A stretch of DNA of 64,000 bases from Dactylis glomerata (taxonomy: Eukaryota; Streptophyta; Magnoliopsida; Poales; Poaceae). A program made the position numbers and the translations under genes. The notes below the pieces were generated by a model. The model saw only the letters and a list, made by a program, of their open reading frames with translations. It had not been told where the DNA came from and made no database searches. The DNA lies in contig QXEO01000143.1 in assembly GCA_007115705.1 (NCBI GenBank), positions 5,439,434-5,503,433 of the forward strand, in the 5' to 3' direction. Position 1 is the first letter of the stretch. Every line of letters starts with the position of its first letter. Below, piece after piece: positions 1 through 11,360 of the stretch.

Positions 1-752
1 CTGAACCACTTCCTATGCATAGGAATCTTGTAAGAAAATAAATCAACGAGGCACATAGTAGCAAGCATGGATAGATAAAACAAGTGCCACTTCAAGATTT
101 GCAACATAAAGAGGGGAAACTCAATATTGTTGAGATCCATCAAACCATGTTTCCCTCTCTCATAATAACTTTCAGTAGCATCATGAATAGAACTAACAAT
201 ATAACTATCACATAAAACATCCCTATCATGAGCCACATGCATAAAAGAATTAATACTCACCACAGGAACAACAGTAGTAGGAGCAGATTCAACAGAATAA
301 TTATTCTCATCACCATAATCATCATAAACAGGAGGCATATTATAATCATAACTAATTTTATCCTCAATAGTAGGTGAACTGAAAATATTATACTCACCAT
401 CATAGCCATCATAAACTAGAGGTTTAGTATCATCACAAGCTAAAGAACAGCTATTTCGCAAAGCATATTCTTCAAACATATCATCATAAGAAGGAACATC
501 ACATATGGGAGATAAAATATCATCAGAGCAAACTTTCTCCACTAAAGCTGGGGAACTAAAAATATCATGCTTAACAAAACCAGCTTCCCCAAGCTTAGAC
601 TTTTCTATAGCATTATCAACAACGGTGTTCAAAGCATTCATACTAACAACACTATTAGCATGCAAATTAAGCTCCAAAGGTTTTTCAATTTTCTCTTCAA
701 ACACTTCATATCTAAACTCAGGAAAAAGACTAGCGAACTCTTTGTTTTCCAT
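1..752 (-). CDS. Retrotransposon G 5' open reading frame, function unknown (partial)
   Basis: An uninterrupted minus-strand frame starts at the ATG at 752-750, about 110 nt past the primer-binding site, and is still open at base 1, giving about 250 codons. It begins MENKEFASLFPEF. It is acidic and rich in Asp and Tyr (repeated YDDY/YDGYDGEY-type stretches), and toward the window edge has a hydrophobic stretch (LFYLSMLATMCLVDLF) that could be a membrane segment. No gag, zinc-knuckle or protease motif is visible. The position is where gag normally starts. I do not recognise the family. The lack of stops over 750 nt suggests a young or selected frame. Confidence 0.6.
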   Translation of the reverse strand, partial: MENKEFASLFPEFRYEVFEEKIEKPLELNLHANSVVSMNALNTVVDNAIEKSKLGEAGFVKHDIFSSPALVEKVCSDDILSPICDVPSYDDMFEEYALRNSCSLACDDTKPLVYDGYDGEYNIFSSPTIEDKISYDYNMPPVYDDYGDENNYSVESAPTTVVPVVSINSFMHVAHDRDVLCDSYIVSSIHDATESYYERGKHGLMDLNNIEFPLFMLQILKWHLFYLSMLATMCLVDLFSYKIPMHRKWF

Positions 753-864
753 TAAGCCTAACTAGTGAAAATAAAAACAAGAAACAAAAAGATGTAACTG
801 CAGAATCTAAAGGAAATAACTTCGAGCACTCACACAGGAGGATGCGAGTACCTTTTACCTTACC

Positions 865-882
865 TCCCCGGCAACGGCGCCA
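865..882 (-). promoter_or_regulatory. Primer-binding site of G (tRNA-Asp type)
   Basis: The minus strand reads TGGCGCCGTTGCCGGGGA, the complement of the last 18 nt of plant tRNA-Asp including CCA (recalled). It lies 10 nt inside the LTR, which fixes the element's orientation. Confidence 0.85.
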
Positions 883-892
883 GAAAAGAGCT

Positions 893-2430
893 TGATGTCT
901 ACGCACTTCTATTCTTGTAGACACTTGTTGGGCCTCCAAGTGCAGAGGTTTGTAGAACAGCATCAAGTTTCCCTTAAGTGGATCACCCAAGGTTTATCGA
1001 ACTCAGGGAGGTTAGAGGTCAAAGCTATCCCTCTCAAACAACCCTGCAATTACGATACAGAAAGTCTCTTGTGTCCCCAACACACCCAATACACTTGTCA
1101 GATGTATAGGTGCACTAGTTCGGCGAAGAGATAGTGAAATACAAGTGGTATAGATGATTATAAGTAGCAAACGTGGTGTGAAATAAATATCGCTGCGAGC
1201 AAACAAGTAACAAAATAGCAAGTAAACGGTGTGCAATGCTTGGAAACAAGGCCTAGGGATCATACTTTCACTAGTGGACACACTCCCAACAATATAACAT
1301 GACTGAACAAATAACTTCTCTTTGCTAAGGCACTCTGAATTACTCTCCTATTGAATAACACTAATCATTGTGTAGTGGCTACAGAAGCACCCCTTAAAGT
1401 TCATCAAGTACTTGACAAACACCACTCATAGAGATATCCAAATCAGATCACAATTCAAGATAGAAATCATTGCAACTTAAACCAAGTACTAACACGGTGC
1501 ACACACTGTCAACATTACACCATGAAAGGAGGAATAGATCACTCAAACTATCATAGCAATAATTATTCTCATAATCCACAAGAGATCACAATCATAGCCT
1601 AAACCAAGTACCACCATGATGCACGCACTGTCACCGTTACACCATAGCAGGAGGAATAGATTACTTTAATAACATTGCTAGAGTACACAAAATATCTGAA
1701 TAATAACATGTACTTGTTCAACATGATACAAAGTTCACGATCACATAAAGATCACATCATGGGAGAGAGAGGTGAACCACATAGCTACCGGTAGAGCCCT
1801 CAGCCTCGGGGATGAACTACTCCCTCCTCATCATAGGAGACAGCAAGGTTGATGGAGATGGCGGTGAGGTCGATGGAGACGGCGAAGACAGTGATGGAGA
1901 CCGATGGAGATGGCTCCGGGGGCACTTCCCCGTCCCGGCAGGGTGCCGGAACAGAGACTTCTGTCCCCCGAAATTCGTCGGCGGCGGCGGCGGAGCTGCG
2001 GAACTGTTCTGGAAAAATCGTCGACTCCTTTAGGGTTTTTCGTCCTGAGGCTTTATATAGGCGAAGGGGCATCGTCAGAGGGGGAGCCAGGCGCCCTCAC
2101 ACGGGGCTCGCGTGGCCAGGGGCCTGGCCGCGCCACCCCTGTGTGTGGGGCCCTGGTGGCCCCACTCCTTCTCTCCTTCGGATCTCTGGAAGCTTTCGGG
2201 TAAAATAAGACTTCTGGCTTTGGTTTCGTCCAATTCCGAGAATATTTCCTGTGTATCACTTCTGAAACACAAAAACAGCAGAAAATAGGGAACTGGCACT
2301 GTGGCATCTTGTCAATAGGTTAGTTCCGGAAAATGCATAAAAGTGCCACGAAGTGTAACGAAACATCGGGTAAATAGTGTAAAAACAAGCATGGAGCATC
2401 AAAAATTATAGATACGTTTGAGACGTATCA
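893..2430 (-). repeat. LTR of element G (1,538 bp)
   Basis: Termini are TGAT...ATCA. The first part (2430 down to about 1800) is close to the U3 of elements A, B and E, with the same block order (CTCCATGCTTGTTTTTACAC, ACACTTCGTGGCAC, GGAAATATTCTCGGAATTGG) and a TATA box in CGCCTATATAAAGCC at about 2060-2046. The last ~900 bases do not resemble those LTRs and end with the TAGACATCA type of terminus. Confidence 0.85.
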
Positions 2431-2829
2431 CTGGGTAGCATAGATCTTTGAAGAGCCAGTGAACTGGCTCTTTATCTTTTCCAGAAACTCCCCAACGGAA
2501 GTGCACTCTGCGATTGAGCCTGCAATGGCGTTCTCAATCGTGTTCTTTATAAAGGCCATGCACTTTTTGTTTGCATTGACCCACTTTTGGTTCTCTAGCA
2601 CATATGCCATCTCCACTGGAGCATGGTCCTTTTCCTTTTTGTCCCATGCAGCATCATCATCCTTTGCATCTCTGACTGGCCCTATCGGCTTGACTGGCTG
2701 TGGAGTGTCCACAACCCAGTCGACTTCAGCGCAGACAAAAGCCAGGTCAACTTTCTTCCTCCACTCAGTGTAGTTGTCACCCCTGAGCGTCGGAACGTCT
2801 TTGAGGCAACTCATCAAATTGTAACCTCC
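2431..2829 (-). pseudogene. Copia gag N-terminal fragment
   Basis: The frame from the ATG at about 2813 (NLMSCLKDVPTLRGDNYTEW) to the junction at 2430 matches the N-terminal domain of plant copia gag: a LRGDNYTEWRKK-type segment, then WVNANKKCMAFIKNTIENAI and SVGEFLEKIKSQF. This is the UBN2/DUF4219 layout. The frame is intact up to the G insertion, so gag was probably still open when G arrived. An upstream in-frame extension reads through a pyrimidine-rich stretch ending in CAG that could be a splice acceptor. Confidence 0.75.
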
Positions 2830-4061
2830 TGAAATCCACAAAGATGTGAGATAACAAAAACAATTGCATGCATTAATCCAACGTTGGTATAAATCAACAC
2901 ATACAACTGTTTATGCAATTAAAACTATATCACCGTTGGGCAAAAATAGAGATAAATGCACCATTTAATCATACAATGAATAAATTATGATCATGCTATT
3001 AACAACATTGGTCATATAATAACAGAGTCATAATCACTTTTTAGAATTACTTTATCACATCTTTTTAAAATTTAATTACCACTTTATTGCATTTAAGCAA
3101 TTTCTTTTAATTATTTGCAGCGGAAACATGAATTAAGAAATTCATTAACTTTAATCTTTTAAGAAAAGTTTCTGTAAATTTTTGAAATCTCTAATCAAAA
3201 TTTCATTGGAAAAATTTGAATAGAAAAACTGTATGAATTTTGCCCAAAATTTAGACAGGAAACTATTAAAAACTGTGTTCTGTAAATAAAACAGAGAAAA
3301 ACTATATCGGCCCGTGGCCAGACGCGGCCCACGGCCTGCTTTGCGTGCGTGACGCGCCTGTGCGGCTTTTAATCAGAGCCGCCCGCTCTCCCGGCCCAGC
3401 CCATTGCGGCACGGGGCCTGCTGGCGCCAGCACGGATCGCTGCTGGCCGTCGGATTAAATCCGACGGTCCAGCGCCTCTGTCGCTGGATCAAAAGACCCG
3501 ACCGGTTAGGGCGGAAACCCTAACCCTCATTTTCTCCCGTCCCCGCTCTCTGTCTGCTCGCATGCGGCGGCTGAGCGCCCGAGAGGACGGTGCCGGCCGG
3601 AGCTCTTCCAGCGACGGCGACAGTCACGGTAGTGGCTCGGCATCCTCCCCACTGCCTCCTCTTCCTTTTCCCCACACATCTTTCCCTTCTCCTCTCTGCC
3701 AGCACGTCACAAGCCGGAGCACCCGACGGCGGCGCGAAACGGAGGAAGATCCGGCGCCCCTCTGGCCCCCTTGCCGGTGCGTGCGTGCACCCGTAGGTGC
3801 GCGCACCGCCGTCAAGTGGCTCAGTGGCGGCGCCCTTTGCCTTTGCCCCCTGCGGAGGTGGTGTTCTTCGTCTCCATGCCTCGGCTTGCCGATGCGCATG
3901 GAGATCGAGAGGAACGGGCGCGGCCTTACGGTGGCGCTTCTTTGCCGGCAACGCCGATGAGTACCTCTGTTCTTTTCCCTCCCCTTCTTTTCTGATTTTA
4001 GGGTTAGGGTTTCGGTGGGTGGGGATTGCTTTTTACCGAAAAGATCTAGACCCTAGCACAT

Positions 4062-4073
4062 GCTCTGATACCA
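4062..4073 (-). promoter_or_regulatory. Primer-binding site of copia F (TGGTATCAGAGC)
   Basis: The minus strand reads TGGTATCAGAGC one base past the LTR end. This is the classical plant copia site complementary to initiator tRNA-Met. Confidence 0.9.
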
Positions 4074-4074
4074 A

Positions 4075-4493
4075 TGTTAATTAAGGCTAGATCATCTCGG
4101 TTAGATTCTGACTATGCGCCATGGTACTGGGATCTTAGAGAGAGAAGCAGAGAGAGAGAGGGGAGAGGGGAGTACCTGCACCGGGACTCGATGAGCTCGA
4201 GCTGGAGGCCATCGGGGAAGGGCGACGGCGTGAGCGTGGAGGGTGAGAGGATGGCGGCGGTGAAACTTCCTGTCACTGCTGCGTGGAACCCTAGATCGGG
4301 AGGGAGTATCGGTGAGGAGAACAGCGCACGACGAACCTCGTACCGTGTGCCGCCGGCTCCCACCTCTTTATATACGCAGGTGACAGGGGCCCACCAACCA
4401 GATGAGGTTGGACGCCCCCGATCAGGGCGCGTGAGAGGGGAAACGGATCGAGTCGTTGGACTCGGTCCTTGAACGTTGGAGATCATCCTAACA
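4075..4493 (-). repeat. 5' LTR of copia element F (419 bp)
   Basis: On the minus strand it begins TGTTAGGATG and ends TTAACA, giving TGTTA/TAACA inverted ends. A TATA box (GTATATAAAG) lies at about 4375-4365. A GA-rich microsatellite occupies about 4137-4172 near its 3' end. Confidence 0.85.
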
Positions 4494-5111
4494 AAAGCAT
4501 CTAAAAAAACAACACACAGGAAGAGTAGGTTTTGAGTATTTCCGTTTTGAGTTGGACTCGTCGTTGCCATGCATGCAAAATTGTAAACGATGGCTCTTCT
4601 ACCATGAACTATTCTTGGTAAACTGTTCCACTATGCATGTCTACTTTGAAGAGTAGCAATTCGTATTGGTTGGTTGGTTGGTTAGTAACTTGAGTACAAA
4701 GACCAGTAGCATGCATTTGGACGGCGTAGTAGACCGGGTTTAGTTGCTCATGAGTCATGATGTCAAGGATGACAAAAACACCACGAAGAACATGACACAC
4801 TCACACTTCCGTAGGAAGACAGGTAAACACTCGAGAAAGGTCCTAATTAAATCGTCCAGCGACGAAACATACCCTGTCGGACTAAATGTAGATCGTTGTG
4901 TAAAGCCTCCGGGCTAGAATCGCCCCATGGTTTGGACCCTGATTGAAGCAATAAGAACCTGCGAGCTAGTCCCCGGTCAAAGTAGCGAAACGGAACACGA
5001 GGCCGCCCGCCGGCTACGGTGTCCAGTCAAGGTGTCGCGTTTTCAGGGACTAGAAAACCGCGAGGCGTAAAGAGAACGACGTCTAGAGGAAAACGAGTGG
5101 TAGGAGATCTA
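4494..5111. other. Intergenic, nothing recognised
   Basis: Mixed-composition sequence between copia F and a candidate TIR element. A short GGTT tandem run lies at about 4668-4683. Short frames here have no recognisable domains. Confidence 0.5.
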
Positions 5112-5344
5112 GGGGCCGTTTGGTTTAGACCGGCGCCCGCCACGCCAATTACGGGCCTGCCAAAATACTGGCGGACAATTCAGCCGCCCGCGTTTCGCCC
5201 TCGCCTGGGCGTGGAATCTGAACTGGCGACCAAAAAATTGGCGGGGCGTCGAAAGGAAGGCTCCAATCCAAACGCTAGCTAGCAGCAGCAGTCAACGCCA
5301 AAATTTTGGTAAGGTAACCACCGGTCACAATCCAAACAGGCCCA
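5112..5344. mobile_element. Candidate small TIR element (MITE-like)
   Basis: Ends are imperfect inverted repeats: GGGGCCGTTTGGTTTAGACC at the left, and the reverse complement of the right end begins GGGCCTGTTTGGATTGTGAC. The interior has no coding capacity. No clear target-site duplication is visible, so the class is uncertain; the GGGCC(T)GTTTGG terminus resembles plant hAT- or PIF-type MITEs. Confidence 0.4.
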
Positions 5345-6600
5345 CAGTGACATTTCGGCCGTGCACCGGCCATGCGCGCACGAGCCCTAGCCGGCCGGTT
5401 GGAGGTGGTCGGAGGAACGGGAGAGGGTCTTTGCAGCGCGCGCGTGGTCCGTGCAGCTAGCCGGAGCGCCGGACCGGAACTTGGGGGTTCAAACGTTCCC
5501 ATTTGGTCATTGCCGGATCTTTCAAAATCTGGTCGGAAGAATCAGGCTTCGATGTGCACGTGAGGATCGGACTAGTTGCTTACTTGCTTACGTTCCATGA
5601 TTTGATCCGGCAGGGGAAGTGCTCGGCTTGGTCGGTCAGAGGATCGATCATTCGTGATTGTGCCCGCCGGCGACGGTCAGGGCTCTAGAAGATTTAGACC
5701 AGGGCTAAATGTTAAAAAGCAGTTGATGCCTCCGAGAAGAGTCGGTCGTCGAGAAACTGGACTTTGCACATGACATACCGCGGTTTTGAGATAGTGAAAC
5801 CGCAGGCGAGCAGCATTACATTACAGGGTAACAATCAAATCAACGCAGAGTTAGTATATGACGCGAGAAGGTGATGATGCCTGTGCAGGCATTTGCGTTT
5901 TAGCTCTTAATTAACTAAAAGAACGACGTAGGCAGCGACGAAGACGTACGCGAATACTTGGGCGTACTTGGGCGCAGGTCACAGCAGACCAAATTAACCA
6001 GCCGTCATGACCAACACAACCAATAGTGAACCATGCCATTAGGTAGCTGGATAGGATAGGATCAACGAATGTGGCACGCATTACACATATTAGATTCACG
6101 AATTGTTTCCAGGACTCGAGGGAAAGGTCTTAGGCTACCACATGCTGTGGCAAATGTCAACCCTGCATGCTGCAGCGAGTGAGGCCAGCAGCTTGGACGC
6201 GCCATGTGCAAAGACTTGGCTGGATCTCCACAATATGGGTGCAGTCAAGCAATACAAGTCACGAAGAATATACACGTACAAGGAACAATGGGCATCATCA
6301 CTTTGAAACCACCAAAGTAGTAACAGCCAGAAGTCAGCTCGAACAGCTAGTTCATGTCTCGAGTACAGGGCTGCAAGAAGTCCTGGTCATCAAATATTAA
6401 CATGTGAGAGGTTGAAAAAATTCAGAGTTGACAAAAGGGAATGTCAATACCATAATACACGCAGTACCTAACTGGTTATGTTAGTCAAGTAGACTTGGGA
6501 AATATGACTTGGAGAAAAATATGCAGCCAGGATTATTGTAGTTATAGAGGTCAGAGGATGAGACTTTATCCCTTCAAAATGCTACTCGGTCCTTAGTTCC
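5345..6600. other. Intergenic, nothing recognised
   Basis: No coding region, terminal repeat or RNA gene was recognised between the candidate MITE and the solo LTR. Confidence 0.5.
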
Positions 6601-7000
6601 TGTTATATTCTGATCCAAATTCTATAAAGTAGAGGCCAACTTCTGACGAGCGGAGCGAGGCCCGTCGCCGGAGGCTTGGGCCAAGTGGAGCGGAGTCTGA
6701 AGTTGGCCCACTCCGTGCCCAACAGGGACGCCTGTGGGGGGTGCGGGGGGCGACAGCCCCCGCGGTATGGATCGTTGCCACCGTCTATATATACTCCTTG
6801 TAAGCCGCCGGCTAGGGTTTATCGCATCATAAGATAGCCCACGGCGTTTGTAAACATACACCCGATATAGTGAAGTTTTGCTGGCTGGCGCCCGTGGTTT
6901 TTACCTCTCTTTGTTGGAGAGGGTTTTCCACGTTAAAATCTTGTGTCTCCGTGCTGTGATTATTTTTCATTCTTCGTTATTGCCTATCGCTTTTATAACA
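6601..7000 (+). mobile_element. Copia-type solo LTR (400 bp) with perfect 5-bp TSD
   Basis: It begins TGTTATATTC and ends TTTTATAACA (TGTTATA/TATAACA inverted ends) and is flanked on both sides by GTTCC (6596-6600 and 7001-7005). A TATA motif (CTATATATAC) lies at about 6784. The 3' half has the plant copia signature CGTGGTTTTTACC...GGGTTTTCCACGTTAAAATC. No primer-binding site or interior follows, so this is a solo LTR left by LTR-LTR recombination. Confidence 0.88.
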
Positions 7001-9240
7001 GTTCCTCATGCCCCGACAACTGCACCCAAGGAGAGTTCTCCAATTTCAGCGAGTAATAAGACCCTGCAGTTTAACCATCCTTGTGTGGTCGAATTGCTTA
7101 CTCTTTCTGTCATAGATGGGTGCGTTAATTTTCCTCTATGTCACATCAAAAATATATGTCTGCTTAGAGGAATTCCCTAAGTTATCATGTGCATCGTGGT
7201 CCATGGCAAGCAAGCAGCAACCAGATTAGATAACCGGGGAAAGTGCTTTCCGACCTGGTTTAAACACGCAGAACATGCGGTGCATGAGCCTGAATCCAAC
7301 ATCTCAACCGCCTCACCAAGAGAACAGCGGTATGTAGACTTATAGATCGATCCACAGGAAAGTAAAGAGAAATATGATTCGAGAAAAAGACCAGATGAAG
7401 TGAGCGACCGTGGTCCAAAACGATTCTTCAGGGCTATAATTAAGCAGATTTTAATCATTTCATTAGGAAGTAACCATTTCACCAACTAAAAAGGAGTATA
7501 TGGGTACTACTACTGTCTTTACATGCTTGGGCTGATTTGACATGAACTCCAATATGATGAGGCTCAGCCGCTCACTCAGGGATGAATTTACCACTGAAAT
7601 AGGGCATCCAGCAGTGAAGAGAACTTGAGCCTGAATGTAACAAAGCGTAACTTACCCAAGGTAAACTGCAAAATGAAGATAGGCTCATCAAACCTAGTGA
7701 TGTTTGTACCCAGCTTATATCTTGTAAATTTCGGGGAAAAAAAAAAGCTGCATACAGAAGCATATACTCAATGCCCTTCAAACATGACGCAAGATTCGAA
7801 AACAACTCGTTCGAACAACAATGCAGCGAGCTGGTCCCTCGGCCTCTGCAAATGTAAAATGAGAGCACTGAAGCAACAAGTAGGCATATAGTTTTATCTC
7901 TTCAGTAGTTCCGTATACCAAATATCTGAACATTCTTCAGTAGAAAAAATCCACTTAATGAGCATGACGCTTGTTTCATTGAACTTGCGGTCATGAGACA
8001 GTATTATGCTTAGGTTTCAGAAAATTTATAAAACAAGCTGCATACCTGGAAATGAGCCAAGAGAAATGAAATCCAGTTGCGGAAAAAAACATATATGAAC
8101 ATAGACAACATAAGATTCGTATCTACACCAAGGATCAGAAAATAAATGTATTGAGATCATTGCCTGAACTAGAGGCAAATGGAATAAAGGTGAAGACAGG
8201 TGAGAGCTGGCAATGGAAATCATGGAAAGAAAAAGATGAGGTAAATGGAAGTAATACATAAAGGTGACCACAGCTCAAGCCTAGGAAGGTTCAGTCACAG
8301 GGTATCATTAGGAACAACAGATATATGAGATATATGTGATTATAATCTCCTGAAGCAGTGAGTTGTGACAGATCCAGTTTTCCAGAGTCCGTGTGGGGAG
8401 TGTACTGATGTGTGAAATGCAGGAATTATGCATAGCCTTGTGATTATCTTGATTGACAATGAGTGCGTTCTAAAGCAGTACTAGAGTCTATACAGAGTCC
8501 TATTCGCAAAAAAAAAAACTAGGTTTAAAAAGGCTGTTTTTTAAGCCAATTCTTGAGACGCAAAAGGGTAGCTCATGCAACTGTCATACTAGTAGAATGA
8601 GAGGTCCATGAAATAAGTGATGTACAGTATGTCCGTAACTCAGCAAGTCGTGAACATACAAAATGAAATGTCATTATCCTACACCACTATCGGTATCACC
8701 GAGAGATTATCAAGAACCAGAGTAAAACTGTTCAAATTTGTGAGCTGACATCAGTATAAACAAGGAGCCTACAACTCCCTAACTCACAAGCATTGCCTTA
8801 CATCTCGAATAACTTTGAGCTCATGTTAGACAATAATTTTTGCTTCTGCTACTCAAATATATAGCGTTTGAGCACTTAATTCAAATTAAAGCCCAACTTT
8901 TCCCCTCTGAGTTAGCTGTATGTTTCGTGTACTATTCTCAGAGGCGTGACAATATGTGTATAAGTACGCAACTTCAACATAACGGATCACATCTTTACAA
9001 AAATAACTACTTTAAAAAACTCTTAATATTGTAAATATTTGCAGGAAGACGGCGTATTAATCCCTGGGAAATTATTGAAGAAAAAAAAGAAAGCAAGGAA
9101 ATAAAATATAATTCAAGAAACTAATTACTGTATATGTTGATCCCAGAAACCTCAAATAACTTATTTGTTTTCTGCATCTATACAATGATGATTGCAGTTC
9201 TGACCAGACAAACGTGGAGTATGTTTGAGTTTCATTGCTG
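7001..9240. other. Intergenic, nothing recognised
   Basis: AT-rich sequence with A-runs at about 7738 and 8508. The open frames are short and featureless. No terminal repeats or RNA genes seen. Confidence 0.45.
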
Positions 9241-9244
9241 ACTG

Positions 9245-10470
9245 TTCGAAAAACAACCAAATGACATGAACTAAGCTCTAAACTACGATATGGCTGAAGT
9301 ACACAGAACTTACATATCAATAAAACTGAAGCAATGTGCAAACTTTATCCTTGTCCATTGCTATGCCATAATGTACACAAACTAGTCTTGACTTCATCTT
9401 CATTCAAATCATGTCAATATTTTTCGATCCAGTAACCATGCTTCATTGTAGATCAACTTGTTAACGAGAAGTTGAGAACATCTTGACAGCTCAACTTGCT
9501 TAGCAATTCTTGCATCCTTCAGATAGCCCTTGTATGCCAAACCTTCAATGTGTATATAATATAGGTCGAGTCACATCAGCCATCAGACACCACATTTACC
9601 AAAATCTTAAGTGAATGGTCTGTTTTGCCATTTCTACAAAGCCCAAGGAGCTGCAATTAGAGCACACTCCCTGGTGATACACCTGTATCTTGCATCTGAG
9701 TTGCCTGGACGATTTGATCCTCTTCATGCAGACACTCAGCAAACACCTGGTAAATTCTTTCTGGGCTGGATCCTTTGTTGTTCATTTCATTCAACAATTC
9801 AGCTTCCATGATGTTGCCCGTGTGAAAAAAAAACATATATTACTGCATTGCGTGATCAGTGAAATTAGGAGTGCAGCCTTTTTTACACAAAATGCTAATT
9901 AGTGTACTCAATGTCACAATATCCGACAAGCAATCAGTTCAGGTTATCTTAGGCCTTTCACAATGCATAGTTTCTTAGCACGTTTTCATAGGAGTAATTA
10001 AAACTTAAGATACAACTTCTCCAATGCATTATCTCTTAAAGGTTGTCTCTTAATTAATGATTTTGGTCTCATGCATGCATATGATTGGACTAGAAATAAT
10101 TTTTGCCTATGAACTCGTACAAGTATTGTATCTTAGCTAAGCTACAACACCACTCTCTTTCCTCATTTAATCTAGTGCCACATAAGCAAAGTATCTAGGA
10201 TACCGTGCTAAGAAACCCCCATTGTGAAAGGCCTTAGGTTCACAACCGTAGCTCCGAAGCACATGCCTTGCGAACACAGGCCATTGCTGATGACATTGTA
10301 ATTGACACTATTTACCATTCATCCATTCTGTAGTGCTTTTTTCCCTAGAAGCCGAATCACCTGCTAGAGCAATCCTTTTTGACGCACTGAACTGAAGATT
10401 GTCACACTGAAGGTCAACCAACTTGGCTATGATCTCCTGAACATCCTCCCAGCAATGATCGATCCGCACA
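9245..10470 (-). pseudogene. Decayed PPR gene fragment, paralogue of the intact PPR gene at 21076-22836
   Basis: Minus-strand sequence matching the 3' half and 3' flank of the intact PPR gene. 9245-9400 resembles 20930-21100 (AAGCTCTAA, CTACGATAT, GGCTGAAG blocks). 9465-9545 matches 21137-21215 (GAGAACATCTT, CTCAACTTGCTTA, GCCAAACCTTCA). 10237-10460 matches about 21740-22000 (GGTTCACAACC, CTCCTGAACATCCTCCCAGC). Many indels and stops break the frame, and a Tourist-like MITE (9952-10233) interrupts it. No intact motif array remains, so it is not expected to encode a protein. Confidence 0.75.
9952..10233. mobile_element. Tourist-like (PIF/Harbinger) MITE, 282 bp
   Basis: Left end GGCCTTTCACAATG and right end CATTGTGAAAGGCC are perfect inverted repeats; pairing extends to about 30 bp with GTTTCTTAGCAC on each side. 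TTA flanks both ends (9949-9951 and 10234-10236), the PIF/Harbinger-type target duplication. Removing the element rejoins the TTAGGTTCACAACC context of the PPR paralogue. Confidence 0.88.
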
Positions 10471-10519
10471 ACACAAACGCTTCAACACAGGGGTGTAGGC
10501 TTAGCTGACAGTCTTCAGC

Positions 10520-11190
10520 GAGCTTTTCTAGATTTTTTTTTAGAATATGTAATAGGGCCTTTATTTTCTGTTTTAGTATCCAATATGGTTGTGTATCTCG
10601 TGTACAACTTTGGCCCATGGTTAGCCCCATATTAACACGCAACCGAGGGGAGACGAACCCACTCGTTCCAACCTAGATCGCCGACATGGTATCAGAGCAA
10701 AGCTCTTCCTCAACCTAGCTGTCGCCACCGCCGTCGCCACTGTTCTCCAGCCGCCGCCGCCGCTGCCGCTACAACTCCTACAACCACGCCACCGCCGCAG
10801 TTTGTCTGTCGCCGTCACGTCACACACCTACAACCCAAAAACCAGACACAAAACCGGCCGCCGCCATCGCTGTTTCTTCAGCCGCCACCGCCGCCATACA
10901 ACTAGAGCCTGCCGCCGCCACAGTTCTTCTGTTGCCGCCGCTACAACCTCAAAACCCTAGCCATACACCTATCACCACCCTAAAATTACAACCCTAGATT
11001 GATCTACTTTCCGCCGCCACGAGTTCTTCTGGATCAAGCTCGGCGTTGGCCGCCGCCCTCGGAGCTCCCCCCGCGCAGCAACTGACCCGCAGCAATTTTC
11101 TGCTGTGGAATCGTGATCCCTGCTTTTCGTGGTGCCAATGTGCTATTCAGCCTGCCTCTACCACCAGCTCTGGGTAATCTCTCGTGCAAA
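10520..11190 (+). mobile_element. Copia element fragment: LTR end, primer site, start of gag
   Basis: TGGTATCAGAGC at 10687-10698 follows a CGACA LTR end at 10686; the left limit of the LTR is not clear. A ~330-bp CCGCCG/ACAACC-rich leader follows. From 11019 the frame reads TSSSGSSSALAAALGAPPAQ and on to QLTRSNFLLWN, a copia gag N-terminus with ACG in place of ATG. A frameshift at about 11112 leads into VIPAFRGANV. The fragment stops at about 11190, just downstream of the DGS1-like gene's stop codon on the other strand. Confidence 0.75.
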
Positions 11191-11360
11191 CAAGCCAGAG
11201 TATACAGTCACAAGGCTCGCAAGCAATGGGTCACAAAATATTCACATCTCTTATCACTAAATATGGAAAATATCAAAGTCGCCTTTTGTATAAATTATCT
11301 CAACAATAATGCAGTAAGTTCAAGGCGATGGAGGATAACATATCGATGGCGACAGGGAGT

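Larger units (their letters stand above)
1..2430 (-). mobile_element. Gypsy-class LTR retrotransposon G, 5' LTR and start of interior (runs off window)
   Basis: Read on the minus strand, the element starts at 2430 with TGATACGTCTCAAACGTATC and its LTR ends at 893 with ATCA. A primer-binding site follows at 882-865 and then a long open frame that leaves the window at base 1. The right flank (2431 on) is copia gag sequence, so G inserted into that older element. The left end and the second LTR lie outside the window, so a target-site duplication cannot be tested; the right-hand five bases are CTGGG. The lineage (Athila-like, from the tRNA-Asp primer) is inferred. Confidence 0.85.
2431..4493 (-). 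mobile_element. Copia-class LTR retrotransposon F, 5' part, cut by element G
   Basis: On the minus strand the order is a 419-bp LTR (4493-4075), an initiator-tRNA-Met primer site (4073-4062), a ~1.2 kb leader (GC-rich 3960-3330, then AT-rich 3300-2850), and the beginning of gag (2829-2431). Gag is broken at 2430 by insertion of G; the remainder, including pol, lies outside the window. The bases next to the LTR (4494-4498, AAAGC) would be one half of a target-site duplication. Confidence 0.85.

Noticed and set aside
3520..3960. GC-rich frames on both strands in the copia F leader
   Set aside because: Arg/Pro/Ala-rich translations with no motif; position and composition fit an untranslated leader.
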